Source: Monosporascus cannonballus
Taxonomy: Eukaryota > Ascomycota > Sordariomycetes > Xylariales
Reading direction: 5' to 3'
NCBI GenBank assembly: GCA_004154925.1
Contig: QJNS01000037.1
Span: forward strand, 186,001 to 250,000
DNA length: 64,000 nucleotides
Below the pieces are notes generated by a model. It was not told the origin of the DNA. It worked only from the letters and a program-made list of their open reading frames with translations, and made no database searches. Shown here piece by piece: positions 10,932 to 23,979 of the stretch (position 1 is the stretch's first letter; each line of letters opens with the position of its first letter). The translations under genes and the position numbers were made by a program.

Positions 10932-13900
10932 GCACTAAAGAAAAAAAATAATAAAACCCCAATATACGGCTAATGTTACCATTTTTTAATGTGGTAACAT
11001 TTTTTACGATACGTAATTAGGGCCTATAAAACTAGAAGTTATTTACAAAAAGGATTAAAATTAGAATAAATATTTTAATTATAATATCATGAAATATGTC
11101 ATAATACAATATAAGGTATTCTAAAAATGCCGTTAAAATAACTGGAAACCTGTATCGCAAAAATCATCAAGAAAAAAGCAGAAAAACGGAAGCAAATTTA
11201 TTAATAAAATTCAGCCTAAATATATATTTGGTTTTTTCTAGAAACAAGTTTAATAAGAAATACGAAAAACTAAAACGTTAATTTAATAAATATTGTGAAC
11301 ACAATAAAAAAGATTTTAAGGATAATTATATAAATATTAAGATTAAATAGAAAAAGGCTGGAGCGGAAATTTCGATTAATACTGCAAAATACATATTATA
11401 TATTGTAAACGGCCAGAATATTTTAATAACGAAAAATGGAAATAACATATTTACGGACGGATAACCCGTATATATTATAAATCATTTAATTTTCCGAACC
11501 GTACCGGAAATAAGAAAAATGATAAATAATAATATCGATATTTTCGATTTATCACTTTAAGGAATATTTAGTAATTAGTCGAAATAAAAAGTAAGTCCAG
11601 AAAAAGATAATGCCCGTAGGAAAACCCTGTTTGTTATGATTAATAATATAATTATTAAATAAAAAAATAATTAAATTAACCAATTATTAAAAAATATTGC
11701 CAAAAAGATATTACAGATTTTTATTTTTAATTAATATTTATTAGAAATCTTTACGAAAAAGAGTAATTAAATATATATTAATTTATAAAAAGGTTTAAAA
11801 ATAATAATAAGGATAATGCATAATAAAATACAGTTAAAACTACAAGAAAATGATTTACGTAATAAGAGAAAGAATTATATTAAAAACAAAAAATAAATAA
11901 TATAATTTAAATAAATAATACATCGGCAATAACGATTGAAATAGCAATTTAATGTATTAAACGCATATATATAGATAGAGCGCGATAAATTCGAAAAAAA
12001 ATTAAAAGAAAAAGGTTACTTATAAGAAAGCTGTAAAATTAAGAAATTTAAAGAAATTAAAAGAAATTGTCAAAAAAGATTTTAAATGTAATAAGAAAAA
12101 CCGTTAATAACTTTATTATTTAAAATATACGAATCAAAACGTATTAATATATCATAATAATGGATTATCGAATTTTGGACAGGAATTATATTGTACCGGA
12201 TATAATTAATAAGTTTAAATTATTATAAAAATATAAGTTATAACTTTATATAATAACGAATACCGAAAAAAAGAAATTCGTTTACCAGAATACGAATATT
12301 ATACGTAAAATTAATTATTTCGAAATTTTGATTTAAGGATAATATTAAATAGTTAATTTCGATATTATTTTACTTAAGAATTACGATATAATCTTAGAAT
12401 TATTATAAATATGTTAATACGAAATTTTGATAAATAAAAAATTAGCTAAGTAAGGTTTATCTTATATTTGATTCGTAAACCAAAATAATTAAAATCCTGA
12501 TATTCGATCGAAAATAACAACAAATGCAAGCATAAGGATACGATAAAAATCTGATTATTTAAAGACATAAAATATAAAAAAGAAAAGAAGTATTAAAGAA
12601 AAATATAACGTATTATTATCATTACTAGAGCAAAATTAAAATAATTAATTAATGATCTCAAATGATGCTTCTAAGAATTAGAAAATTCGATTAATATGTT
12701 ACTATAATATTTCAAATATAAGTAACTTTTTAGAAAAGATTTAATACGAAATTATTAAAACATAATAAATAAAATTATGAAATAATTTTTATCAAAAGAG
12801 TTTCGACAAAATTCTATTTTATTTCTAACTTTAACGAAAATAAATTACGTACTTCCAAAAAATACCTTGAAAGTAGGTTTTAGAAAAGATAAATTCGATT
12901 TTCGAAATTATTAACATATTACCGAATATTTTTAGTACCGAAGAAAGACAGATAATTACGACTCATGGTTAATTATGAATAATTAAAAGATATTATTATT
13001 ACAAATCGAATATTATTAGCTCTAATGACGGAAATAAAAAATTGATTTTACGGAATTCAATGATTTATAGTATTCGAATTCAAAAATAAGTATAACTTTA
13101 TCAAAATTAAACAAGAATACGAATAAAAATTAATTTTCAATATAAAATACAAAGTATTTAAATATTTGGTTATATTAATGGAATTTACGAATATATTAAT
13201 AATTTTTTAACGGATAATAAATTGCAAATTACGAAAATATCTCGATATTTTTATTATATTCCATTTCGATGATATTTCTATTTTCTTTAAAACGGAAAAA
13301 CCATATATAGCATATATTTATGAAATTTCTTAAGCTTTTATGAAATGCTCCATTATTTAGTAACGCAAAAAAAAGTTATTTTACGTACGAAAAGTGAAAT
13401 ATTTGAGATATATTATAATCTTAAGATATATTAAGATAGATTTTAAGACCTGTATTATAAATACAGAATAGTAAATATAAATTACGGTTAAAAAGATATA
13501 GGTATTCCTTGGATTCGTTAATTTATCTAGGAAATTTATTGGAAATGTTAATAAAATAATTATATTTCTAACGAATTTTACACACAACAAAAGATTTAAA
13601 TGGATGTCAAATACGTAAAAAATATTTCAGGATATTAAGGATACGATTATTGACGAATTAATACTAATTATATACGATTCAAATTGTTTCGTTAAATTAA
13701 AAATCGATATTTTTAATAATACGTTAAACGTAATAATCGAATAATAAAATAATTAAGACAAATTGCACTTTATTATACTTATTTCGTTTAAATTTCAAAT
13801 AACCGAACTTAATTACTGTATTTTAAATACGGAATTTATAGCTATTATTATAATATTTTAAAGGTTTAGGTATATTTAAAAAGGAAATATGTAACAGGTT

Positions 13901-15560
13901 ACGGTTTATATTAGTTATCTAATTTCTTTTTGATTTATAACGCCTAAGATATATATAAAACGATAATTTTATTACGAAAAAAAATTTAACGAACTTCGAT
14001 TTTGTTATTATTTATAAAGAAAGTTTAGAAAATAACAAAACGGACGTTATAAATAAGCTATGAAATTTGAAAAAACATTAGTTAAAATTAGCTTTATAAT
14101 TTTCGATACAATTATGAAAAGCTATTTACGCTCGCAATAAATTACGATAATTTGAGCAGGATCTTTCAATATATAGCAGAAAATCCAGTAATATAACCAT
14201 AATTTCTTAAAAAACCAAAATAACAATAAGATATAAATTTTAGAAAAATGCCAGAAAGATTTAGTACGAAAAATATACGAATATTCGTTAAACGGATACT
14301 GAGATATTTATAAAACCTTAAAACGGTTTTAACGTATATATTATTTTCTTAAAATAACATTAACGGTATAGAAAATTATACAGTAATACGATATTTGCGC
14401 CAGAAACAAAGCTCAACGATATAAGCTGTACGGAAAATTACCGCCACCATTAATTAAAAAACGACTATAATATTTTATTACATTCGATTTTAATAACAGA
14501 TATTTGATATTAAAAAATCCGTTTTTAAAAATATATTACGATAACATTTTCGCAATCGTTAAGCAATTTACGAAATATTTTTATTTTGTATTATATTACG
14601 AACCTAAAAAAGACGAACAAATAATATATATATTTTAAATATATTTTTAAAGTATAGAGACTATTAATAAAAATTAGTTTAAATAAAAAATCGATACTTG
14701 CATCCAAGTTTTGGCAAGGCTTTATAGCATTAATTGGCTTAAATCATAAATAATTTAACATTTTTAAATAATAGATAAATAAATAACTAAAGTATATAAA
14801 TCAAAATTTGAAAATTTATTTACGATATTATATTAATTACAAACAAATTATTTAGGTTAAAAAGTAATTTATTACTTAATTAACTTACAATACTAATTAA
14901 TATAATAATATTAAAATAATATTAATAAATGCAAATTTTGCTTTTACTATAAAGGTTTATAAAGAAATACGCAACGATCATCTAATCAATATTAAAATAC
15001 TTTTTATATCGGAATAAGTACGATAATTTAGGAAAACATAAAGATAAAACTAAAACTTTCATAAAATTAAACAAATAAATATTATAACCAAAAAATTAAA
15101 AGAATTAGTTTTCGAAAAAACCGGAAATATTTATCTTCGTTACAAAGAGTATTTAAACAGAACGACCTAATTAAAAACTCGATTTAGAATATATCCATTT
15201 ATACAAAATCGCTAAGACAATCTTAAAAAATATTTAATAAGTAGAACTTTTACCAAAGGTCAAATGTTATCAAATTTCTTACGTTTTTTTATTCAAATTA
15301 ATAACAGATATAATTAAATATATATGGCACAGAACGATATAGAAATAAAAAACAAATAGATTACGAAGTAAAAAAGATTTTCGATATACGAAAATAAAAC
15401 AGACTTACCTAATACCTAATCAAGTAAAAAAACACCCGGATTTTAAAAACAACTGAAAATCCGCTAAAAATTTTATTAACGCCTAGCGTTTATTGAAAAG
15501 TATTTACTAGTAACGCCGATATTAGCAAAATTAAAAGTCGTTTAATTAATAAACGACTAC
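10932..15560 (+). pseudogene. A1 gag (end) and pol
   Basis: Continuation of A1 after T1. The nucleocapsid knuckle at 11071-11112 has kept its spacing but all four zinc ligands are now Tyr (TAT). Protease region near 12130-12200 (family-shared words RNYIVPDIINKFKLL). Reverse transcriptase about 12900-13330, with the active site reading HFDDISIF at 13262-13285. RNase H about 13600-14050. Integrase core about 14080-15100 with a SKFWQ segment near 14704, which corresponds to F-T-S-x-F-W in Ty3/gypsy integrases. A chromodomain-like tail follows at about 15360-15480 (EVKKIFDIRK... then YLIK). Numerous stops and small indels. Confidence 0.75.
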
Positions 15561-15569
15561 TCGATAGAT

Positions 15570-16060
15570 TCAAAATTAAATTAATCGAAAAAAAATGCGG
15601 CCTTTGCCGATATAGTCTTAGCGGCCTTTAATTCGACTTATTTTTTTAATGTTCTAATTTATCCAACTTTTCCAGAGACCAAAGTCCGCGGGATAGCATA
15701 CGTACTATACGATCGGCTCATAATTTCTTTTATTTTCGAAACCGACGAATCTTGGTTTATGCTTGTTCTGTTTTTTTAGCCTTTTTACATTCCGTTTTAA
15801 TTTTAAGATAATTAAAAACAAATTTTTCAAATTAAAAAATAGAAAAACCGTTAACGTCGGAAAAGCCTTAATTCCGTGTTACGCATACTTTGTACGGGAA
15901 AGAATCCGACGAAAAAACATAATAAAATAATAACTCGCGACGAATATAATACGAATATATAAGTATATCCACAATTCGAAATGTAATACGCCTAAGCAAG
16001 TTATTTCGTTTTTTTCGTTTTTTTATTAATTAGTTTTTTAATGCAACCCGATATAATGAC
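15570..16060 (-). pseudogene. Probable opposite-strand frame of A1 (degraded)
   Basis: This sits in the same place as the opposite-strand frames of A2, A3 and T2: after the chromodomain and before the 3' LTR. Only fragments are readable here and none shows the cysteine pattern clearly, so the call rests on position and on family membership. Confidence 0.3.
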
Positions 16061-16124
16061 GAAAAAAAACTTATAAAAAAAGGAAAAGAATTTTTCGAGA
16101 CAAAATTATGAAAAAAAAGGATAG

Positions 16125-16493
16125 TATTATAATCTAACAGGCTACGGCCTTGAGAGACGATGAGAACAAAAAAATAATTAAGTTATATAGGTCAAATTAC
16201 GTAAGAGCTCGACAAGATTTATTGCAAAACCTATAAAGCCAGGCTCGACAGGATTTATCGCAAAGCTCATAAAGCTAATCTCGACAAGGTCGGAAAAACT
16301 AAATATAATACGTTCGTTATTTTTATAATTTAAATAACTTCAGTTTACAATATAATATCATTATATAAGGCACTTTTAGTATTACAAAATGTAATACGTT
16401 ACTGAATTTATTGTTCAGTTTTCCACGATAATTCTGTCAATATAAACCCGTAGGACTAAGATTTAATAGTTGGATAAACCCCAAGCTGTCACA
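16125..16493 (+). repeat. A1 3' LTR
   Basis: 369 bp, same length as the 5' LTR. It starts TATTATAATCTAACAGG, with the words GGCTACGGCCTTG and AAGCCAGGCTCGACAGGAT, and ends AAGCTGTCACA. This end is unmutated and shows the original TG...CA termini. Followed by the duplication GTTAT and then the rest of the A2 LTR. Confidence 0.88.
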
Positions 16494-16498
16494 GTTAT

Positions 16499-16590
16499 TA
16501 TATTTATTATTTTAAATCTTACGATACTTTTGCTAGCACAAATCCGTATGATTAAGGTTTAATAAATAGTTAAATTATTTGAGCGTTATA
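16499..16590 (+). repeat. A2 5' LTR, second part
   Basis: Continues the A2 LTR after A1. It shows the family-A U5 words (AAATCCGTATGATTAAGGTTTAATA) and ends GAGCGTTATA. With 1673-1952 it makes about 372 bp, the expected LTR length. Confidence 0.75.
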
Positions 16591-19500
16591 CATAAGAAGT
16601 TTTTGTTTAGTAATATCGTTAAACTCTGAGCAATATCGCCAATATTTTATCTAATAATAAACAGCCCGAACAGCTCACTTATTAGGTCTTTAATAACCCG
16701 GATACGGGAATGGAATCCGAAAATAAAAAACAACCTTACCTTTTTCGTAAAGAAATTTTTAACTTTTGGATACTATAAACGAACGTATCTTTTAGTGCGA
16801 GAAAAATAATAATAATCTTACGACGTCCTTTTAAGCCGCCCATAAAAAGCTTAAGGAAAAAAAAAACTCCCGAAACCGAAAAACACTTTCGAACAAGGCA
16901 GGCCATTTAGGTAAACTTTACTAAAAAAACTAGAGAAGGTCCTTAAATCCCCTAAGCTAAAACCTTTCGACAGAAACTTGATCAAATTATAACTGTTTTT
17001 AATTTAATGCCGAACATACTTTGGGTATTTTTCTGTTTGATTAATTACGCCTATCATAAAAATTAAATACGTAATCGAATAACTTACCAAAAATACGGCA
17101 ATTTAATTTTAGCCTAGTATAAAAAATAAATTACTTTATTAATCTAAAAACGAAATCCAGAAGTAATATAAATCTATAACGATGACGAATAATTTGAATA
17201 AATATTAATAAACGTTTTGAAAATAATAAATAAAAAAGCAAAAGTCAAAATACCGATCCAATAATTACGACAAAAAGGATTAATATCTAATTTCGATAAT
17301 ACGTTGTGTTATTTAATTTTTAAATTAAATTTAAAATAAAAAATATTAATAGCTGAGTTTTTGGAAAGTTTAAAAACAAAAATATAAAAAAAAAGCTTTT
17401 TAAACCTAATTAGCCATATTATTTATCGGATTATATTGTTATAATAGTTAAGATCGACGATCGACAATATATCTGGCGTATTAAAAATATGAAAAAAACA
17501 AGAACAAACCACGGTATACGATCAATACCAACGTTCTTTAACGCGGTAATACTCTTTACGGTACGGAACTAGGACCTATGGAACTTGGGGCCACTTATAG
17601 AAAGAACTAAAGCCAGACCAAATATTTTAATTGTAACAAAATGGGACATAAGGCAGCATAGTACAAGTACTTAAAAAACCCTGTCAGGATAACTGGAAAC
17701 CAGTTCCTAAATGATAATCCAGAGAAAACAAAAAAAACGGAAACAAACCCATTAATATAATTCGACTTAAATACGTAGTAGCCCTTCCATGGCGAAAAAA
17801 CTAATAAGGAATACGTAAAATCAGAAAACTAACTTAATAAATATTACAAATATAACAAGAAAACAATAAGGATAATTACACAAATACGGGGTTTAAACGG
17901 AACAAAATGTATTCCGGAACCCTTAATCGATAAGGCAGAATGTACGCCATACATTGTCGACGACGAGAATATCCCTATTACGAAAAATGTAAATAATATG
18001 TCTATAAATAAATTACTCGTATATATTATAAAGGATTTCAATTTTTTTTAAACCGAACCGAAATTAAAAAAAACAATAAATGATAATATCGATATTTTTG
18101 ATCCATATATTTAGAAGATATTTATCAATTCGCCGAAATAAAAAGTTGGCTTAAAAAAAGCAAGATCCGCAAAAAGACCGTTTTTGTTAGTAGAAATAAT
18201 ATAATTACCAAACGAAAAAAGAATTCACTAAGCATATAATAAAAAATAGTAATAAAATTTATTACAAATTTTCATTCTTCTGTGGCATTTATTATAAACC
18301 TTAACCAAATAAATGCTACTAAGAAAAAAATACTTTAGTTTACAAATAAGTTCTAAAACGATAATCGATACAACGCATAATAGAATACGGTCGAAACGAT
18401 AAGATAATAAGTTACTTAATAAAAAAAGAAATTAAAACAATACTAAGAATAATTAATATACTTCCAAAAAAGGGTAGGCTAATAATAACAAGAAATACAG
18501 TAACTGAACGTATTATATACGAAAACATAAATAAAATTCAACAAATTTGAAAAGAAATTAAAAAATTTTAATCTGTAAAAAAACTACAAAATAACGAAAC
18601 CTAAAAGAACTAAAAAGAACTCCTAAAAAGGGCTTTAAGCCTAACGATAAAAAGCGTTAATAACTTTAATACTTTGGATATACGAATTGGAACGTACTGG
18701 TATATCGTAATAGTAAACTGCGAAACTTTAAGCCGAAATTACATTATACCAGATATAGTTATTAAGTTTAAACTGCTATAAAAATACAAATTAAAACCTT
18801 ATATAACGATAAATGCCGAAAGTTGGGAATTTGTTTACGATAACAGGAAAATTATACGCGAAATTAATTACTTTAAGAGTTTCGTTTAAGGACGATACCA
18901 GATAATTAATTTCGATATCGTTTTATTTCAGAATTACGATATAATTTAAAAATTATTATTCATATGCGAAAATGAAATTTTAATTAATAAAAGGATTAAC
19001 AAAGTAAAATTTATTATATGTTTCATTAGCAGAAAAGAAAAAACGAAAAAATTAAGATGAAAACATTTGATCCAAAATGAGAACAAATGCAGACATAAAA
19101 ATACGATAAAAATCTTGTTACCAAAAAGGATAAAATATAAGAAAGAAAATAGGTATTAACGAAAAATACGACGTATTACTATTATAATTATAGCGAAATT
19201 AAAGCAATTAAATAACGATTTACAATAACAGTTCCAAAAGTTAGAAAATCTAAGTAATATGTTACCACAATACTATATATAAAAGCAGCGTTTCAGAAAA
19301 GCCTTAATACGAAAGTACGAGAACATAACGAATAAAATTATGAAATAATCTGCCAAGAAACATTTTTGACGAAATTGTACCCTATTTATAACGTTGACAA
19401 AGATAGATTACGCGCTTTTAAAAAATATCTAGAAAATCAGTTGTAGAAAAGATAAATTCGACCGTCGAAATTACTAGCAAAATATCTCATATTTTTTATA

Positions 19501-22110
19501 TCAAAAAAACGGAAAACTGCGACTTGTGGTTAATTGCCGATAATTAAATAATATTATAATTAAAAATCGCATATTATTTCTTTTAATTACAAAAATAAGA
19601 AAGGGATTTTACAGCATTATTTAATGTACAATATTTAACTTTAAAAATAAATATGATCTTATTACAAATAAAAAAGAATATAAATAAAAAACAGCCTTTA
19701 AAACGAAATACGGATTATTTAAATATTTGATTATATTAGTAGGATTTATAAACGTACAAATAGCTTTTTAACGCATAATTAATTATGTGTTAAGAAATTA
19801 CCATGATATTTTTATTGTATGTTATCTCGACGATATTTTTATTTTCTTAAAAATAAAAAGATTTATATGAGATACGTTTATAAAGTTTTTTTTAAATTTT
19901 ATAAGACGTAAGGTTACTGAATAATGCAGAAACAAATTAACTTAATATATAGGGAATAAAATATTTAAAACATATTATTACCCAAAAATATATTAAGATA
20001 AACTCGAAAGAAATTGTTGCTATTACAAAATAATTAACATTAACTACGGTTAAGAAAATGCAGGTATTCCTTGAATTTACTAACTATTATAAGAAATTTG
20101 TTCGAAATTTAGGTGAAATAATTATACTCTTAGTTAATTTTATAAAAATAAATTAATTAAGCGCCCGGAATAAAAAAGAAATGTTAGAATATTAAAGATT
20201 TAATTACTAGCGAGCCAGTATTAATTATATACGATCTAAAGCCGCCTTATAAAATTAAAAGCTAATATTTCGAATTACGAGTTAAGTATAATAATCCAAT
20301 AACGAAATAATTAAGGCAAACTGCACCTTGATATATTTTTTATATAAGTTAAAAAGAACCTATTTTAATTACGGTATTTGAAATAAATAATTTATGGTAT
20401 TATTATGGTATTTGGAAAATTTAAGCATTTTCTAAAGAAAAGCGTTTGTTAGGTTAAGGTTTATAGGGATTATTAAAATCTTACCCGGCATATTACGATT
20501 AAAGAAGTTATAAGACGATAATTAAAATACGTTAAAAAATTCGTATATTTTATTTTCGTTATTATCTACGAAAAATAACTTACGAAACGAAAAAACCAAT
20601 ATTTTAAATAAGCGACCAAATTTCGAAAAGGAATTAGTCAAAATTAGCAATATAATTTTCGATATTATTATAAGACAAAATTTTACGGGCGCGATAAATT
20701 GAAATAGTTCTGGTAGTATCTTTTAGTATATATTAAAAATCCAGTAATATAACGATAGTTTTCTATGGGACTAAAAAACAGATAAAATAAAAGTTCTAAA
20801 AAATAATAAAAGAATCTAATAAGAAATATATACCTATATTAGCTATACAGATATCCAGGGATGTACAAAACTTTAGAACGGATTCGACGAATATATTCCG
20901 TTTTTAGAATTAAATTAAGCGTACAGAAAATTACATAATCATATAATATTTGCGCCAGAACGAAAGTTGGACAATATAAGCTATACGAAAAATTACAGCT
21001 ATTATTAGTCGCAAAGCAACCATAATATTTAATTACATTTGATTTTATTACTAAACTTCTTATATTAGAAACTTGAATTATAAAAAGATATTATAATAAC
21101 CTTTCCATAACCGTCAACTTATTTACAAAAATTTCCTATATCTTATTATATTATAACGAGATAAATTCCCAATAAATATCATATAATTTATAGAAACCTG
21201 TTTTTAACATTTTCGAATTATTAATACAATTGAATTTATATATAGAATTAATATTTATATCTAAGTTTTGGCAAAGCCTTATAATATAAATCTGTTTAAA
21301 TTATAAATTATCTAACAAATTTAAACAATAAACGAATAAATAAACAAAGTAAATAAACCAGATTTTAAAACTTTATTTACAATATGATATTAATTACGAA
21401 TAGAATAATTACGCTAAAAATTACAAATCGCATTATTAATTTATAATAAAGGTTATTACGAAAGTGTTAAAATAATATTTGTAAATACGAATTTTGGTTT
21501 TATTTTAAATATTTATAAAAGAATACGAGATAACTGTTTAATTAATATTAAAATAATTCTTAAGTCGGATTAATTCCAATAATTATGATAGGAAATATAA
21601 ACACAATAAAATTTTATACATATCTAAATCAGCAAATATTATAATTAAATAAGGTTAAAATAATTAACAATGAGAAAAAAGATAATAATATTTTTAACTA
21701 AGAAAATATTTAAAAAAAAATAGTCCAACAAAAAACTTCATTTTAAGTATATCGGTTCATAAAAAGTCGCTAAGAAAATTTTCGAAAATAACTATTAATT
21801 AGAACTTTTATTAAAGGTCAAATTTTCTGCAGTTTTCTACATATCTTTTTTCGAAATAATAATAAATATTATTATAATACACAGGAGATAAAACGATATA
21901 GAAATAAAAAACGCTTAATTATATAAGGTGGATAAAATATTCGATATAAAAAACACAACAGATTTGCCCAGTATCTAATAAAGTGAAAAAAATATCCGGA
22001 TTCCGAAAATATCTAGAAATCCGTTAAGAATTTTATTAGCGCCCAGCGCTTATTGAAAGGTTTTTACCGGTAACGACGAGGTTATCAAAAAACGTTTCTT
22101 AGTTCAGGTC
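16591..22110 (+). pseudogene. A2 gag-pol
   Basis: The best-preserved plus-strand family-A polyprotein. Gag begins near 16705 (GGAATCCGAAAATAAAAAAC, reading E-S-E-N-K-K). The nucleocapsid knuckle at 17623-17664 reads YFNCNKMGHKAA*Y: one Cys and the His survive, two Cys are Tyr and a Trp is a stop. Protease near 18690-18760. Reverse transcriptase about 19440-19900 with an intact active site YLDDIFIF at 19823-19846. RNase H about 20180-20640. Integrase about 20700-21900 with SKFWQSL near 21264. A chromodomain-like tail at about 21950-22060 (HNRFAQYLIK) needs a one-base frame shift to read through. Non-functional. Confidence 0.8.
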
Positions 22111-22189
22111 CTTAGGGATAGACCAGTTAAAGAAGTTAATAGGCGGTATAAAAGGAAGAGCCTCGGACTCCGCGCGTTTTTATTCGTCT

Positions 22190-22529
22190 AATTTATTTAT
22201 TAATTAAAATTTGCCATTAATAATTTGAACTTGTTTAATGTAAAAAAATTTCTTTTAACGACGAAAACGAAAAAGCCGATTAATATTCTCGTTAATATTA
22301 AGGTACCATATATTCTTTTAACTTTTGCTAAAAGCGCCAAAGCACTTTCTTAAAAACAGCTTTTTCGCAATTTTACACAATTCTTTTCTTTTCCGATATA
22401 ACGTAAAAAACTAATTATAACGCTAAATCTATCACAACGACGACGGTTTTTAATACATTTTTTATAACGAAGAACTTTTCCAATTATTTAATATTTGATA
22501 CTACTTTCGAAACAAAACGTATACGGCAT
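22190..22529 (-). pseudogene. Opposite-strand frame of A2, cysteine-patterned
   Basis: A minus-strand frame starting at ATG 22529-22527 with MPYTFCFES, then RYKKCIKNRRRCDRFSV, then a basic stretch with KEKNCVKLRKSCF and an Ala/Leu/Lys helix. Only a few TAA/TAG interrupt about 110 codons, all where Gln would fit. The C-x6-C-D pattern after a C-x-n-C resembles fungal zinc-cluster-like proteins. Position (after integrase, before the 3' LTR, opposite strand) matches A3 and T2. The frame may extend further upstream (to about 22800) in degraded form. Function unknown. Confidence 0.6.
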
Positions 22530-23061
22530 AATTTCGAAACCAAATTTAATAATATAAGCAGCCAGAAAATATAGGTTTTCTTTTTCATTATGACGACTAA
22601 GAGGCTTACGATTAACAACATTTTATTATACCATATTTTCTTTTATTTACGCAAACGACGTAAACGGGCGTTAATTTTCGAAATAACCTGATTTAACTTT
22701 TTTTCGACGGTCTTCAGTTCTAATGTAAGTTTTTAATACTAAGTAATAACGCGTTATAGCTGTTTTAGGCTTAAACCCCGCACGTTACAATTAGACTAGC
22801 CCTTTTTAATATAGGACGAATACCGGAAAAAGTTATCCTTTAACAGTTTATATTCTAATTTTTTTCTCTTGTAGTAAGAACAAGGCGCCTTGTCGACAAG
22901 ATTTGCAAAAAGTACTACAGCCACTAAAGAATTACATTAAGCGGTTTTAACCTTAAAAAACGGATAAAATATTTCTTAATAGGACCCGTTATAATGGATT
23001 TAAATACTTACGGAATAAAATCTTCGAGACAACGATTTTAAAAAATGAAGAATTATATTAT

Positions 23062-23523
23062 ATGTTAATATCCTTGGCGCACTCAGAAATAATTAAGATA
23101 AGTGGGGCCAAAAAGGTTACCTAACAGGATTATTGAAATCAGTGCGAAATTTACGAAAGTCAGGATTATTAGGATTATTACGAAATTTACGAAAGTTAGG
23201 ATTATTAGGATTATTACAAGATTTACGAAAGTCAAGATTATTAAAATGATTGCGAAATCCACGAAAATTAGGATTATTGAGATTATTGAGAAAGTGCAAT
23301 AATTTAAACAAAATAAGTAATACTAATTAAATATATATATGTTCATTATGTTTATAACTTAAATAATCTCAACTTGTAATATAATATCGTTACTTAAGAC
23401 ACTTTTAGTATTACGAGACGTAATACGTTACTGTATCTATTGCTCAATTTTCCACGATACTTCTACCAATATAAATCCGTACGACTAAGGTTTAATAGTT
23501 GGTTAAACCCCCTAGCCATCACA
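23062..23523 (+). repeat. Family-A LTR, presumed A2 3' LTR
   Basis: The second half (about 23340-23523) is clearly a family-A R/U5: a CTTAAATAATCTCAACTTG word, a GAGACGTAATACGTTAC word and the end CTAGCCATCACA. The start is less sure; TGTTAATATCC at 23062 is the best candidate. Its U3 is filled by a tandem repeat (23129-23300) and is unlike the U3 of the A2 5' LTR. Confidence 0.6.
23129..23300 (+). repeat. Tandem repeat, about 36-bp unit, 4-5 copies
   Basis: The unit is built from CGAAATTTACGAAAGT(C/T)AG followed by GATTATTAGGATTATTA, repeated with point differences, some of them typical of RIP (C to T, G to A). It lies in the U3 region of the LTR at 23062-23523, in the place where other family-A LTRs carry different short direct repeats. 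Open frames on both strands here (Ile/Lys/Arg-rich and Asn/Phe/Arg-rich) are simple translations of the repeat, not genes. Confidence 0.85.
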
Positions 23524-23552
23524 GCCGTGTCTGCAGCTGTTAACGACGAAAG

Positions 23553-23719
23553 TGTCATGGAAAAGAGCACCTCTGGCTGGGGTCTTCGGGTGATTGTTGT
23601 TCCTTTCCGAAACCCTATATCAGTGGATCACCCATACCAAGTAGGATTATCCCTTCCTAACTTCCTACAAATTAATATACTCTCAAAAGCTATATATCTG
23701 CTCCTTAATACATATAACA
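23553..23719 (-). repeat. Element C 3' LTR
   Basis: Plus-strand ends TGTCATGGAAAAGAG and CATATAACA; the mirror image of 29550-29719 with most bases shared. It retains near-normal GC in its first half although its surroundings are RIP-altered. A 98-codon open frame across 23440-23736 joins this LTR to the preceding family-A LTR by chance. Confidence 0.85.
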
Positions 23720-23970
23720 GTTATAAGCTCGAATAACGCTGCTGCTCAAGATAACTAAATCACTGAGCTAAAAAATATATAATTCGTCCGCTCTTTTTGC
23801 GATTTTCGTTTTTCGTTTTAATTAATTCCTTTTATTCGATGTTTTTCTTTTTATTCTTAATCCCGTTAATTATATCGATCGATCCAACCAATACAGTCGT
23901 AATTTCTATTACTGGAAAACAGCTTTTTAGCTGAAAAACCTAGCCTGATTAATTTACGAAATTTCGTTAT
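23720..23970. other. Unassigned AT-rich stretch between element C LTR and A5
   Basis: No domain is readable. By position it should be the 3' part of the element C internal region (on the minus strand), but only weak similarity to the corresponding place in the left copia element is visible. The join with A5 near 23970 shows no LTR, so the A5 3' end was probably lost by deletion. Confidence 0.4.
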
Positions 23971-23979
23971 TACGTTTTA

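Larger units (their letters stand above)
1953..16493 (+). mobile_element. Family-A chromovirus A1, inserted in the A2 5' LTR
   Basis: Both LTRs are 369 bp (1953-2321 and 16125-16493). The flanks are GTTAT at 1948-1952 and GTTAT at 16494-16498, a clean 5-bp target duplication. The A2 LTR sequence continues directly after it, which proves insertion into A2. A purine run AAAAAAAAGGATAG precedes the 3' LTR. Subtracting T1 and the inverted solo LTR leaves about 6.8 kb, close to A3. Internal order is gag, CCHC knuckle, protease, reverse transcriptase, RNase H, integrase, chromodomain, opposite-strand frame, 3' LTR. All frames are broken. Confidence 0.85.
1673..23523 (+). mobile_element. Family-A chromovirus A2 (Ty3/gypsy), outer element of a nest
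   Basis: A2 is the outermost LTR element of the left nest. Its 5' LTR is split by A1 into 1673-1952 and 16499-16590. Its internal region runs from 16591 to about 23060, and its presumed 3' LTR is at about 23062-23523. Without A1 it measures about 7.3 kb. GCCG flanks both ends (1669-1672 and 23524-23527), a possible 4-bp target duplication, whereas the other elements give 5 bp. The U3 parts of its two LTRs differ, so the pairing of the ends is an inference from order and orientation. Confidence 0.65.

Noticed and set aside
13381..13590. Small open frames in AT-rich DNA (also 7640-7891, 17844-18041, 35658-35840, 37913-38107, 51504-51695)
   Set aside because: Low-complexity Ile/Leu/Phe/Asn peptides inside or opposite degraded pol genes or other transposon sequence; no independent support. 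The one at 7686-7877 (plus) is simply an unbroken piece of T1 RNase H.
23129..23300. CRISPR-like array
   Set aside because: The repeats are directly adjacent without unique spacers, the sequence is eukaryotic, and the unit belongs to an LTR.
23102..23311. Repetitive Ile/Lys and Asn/Phe peptides on both strands
   Set aside because: Direct translations of the 36-bp tandem repeat in an LTR U3.
23440..23736. 98-codon plus-strand open frame
   Set aside because: It crosses from the end of a family-A LTR into the element C LTR, so it is a chance fusion of two non-coding repeats.
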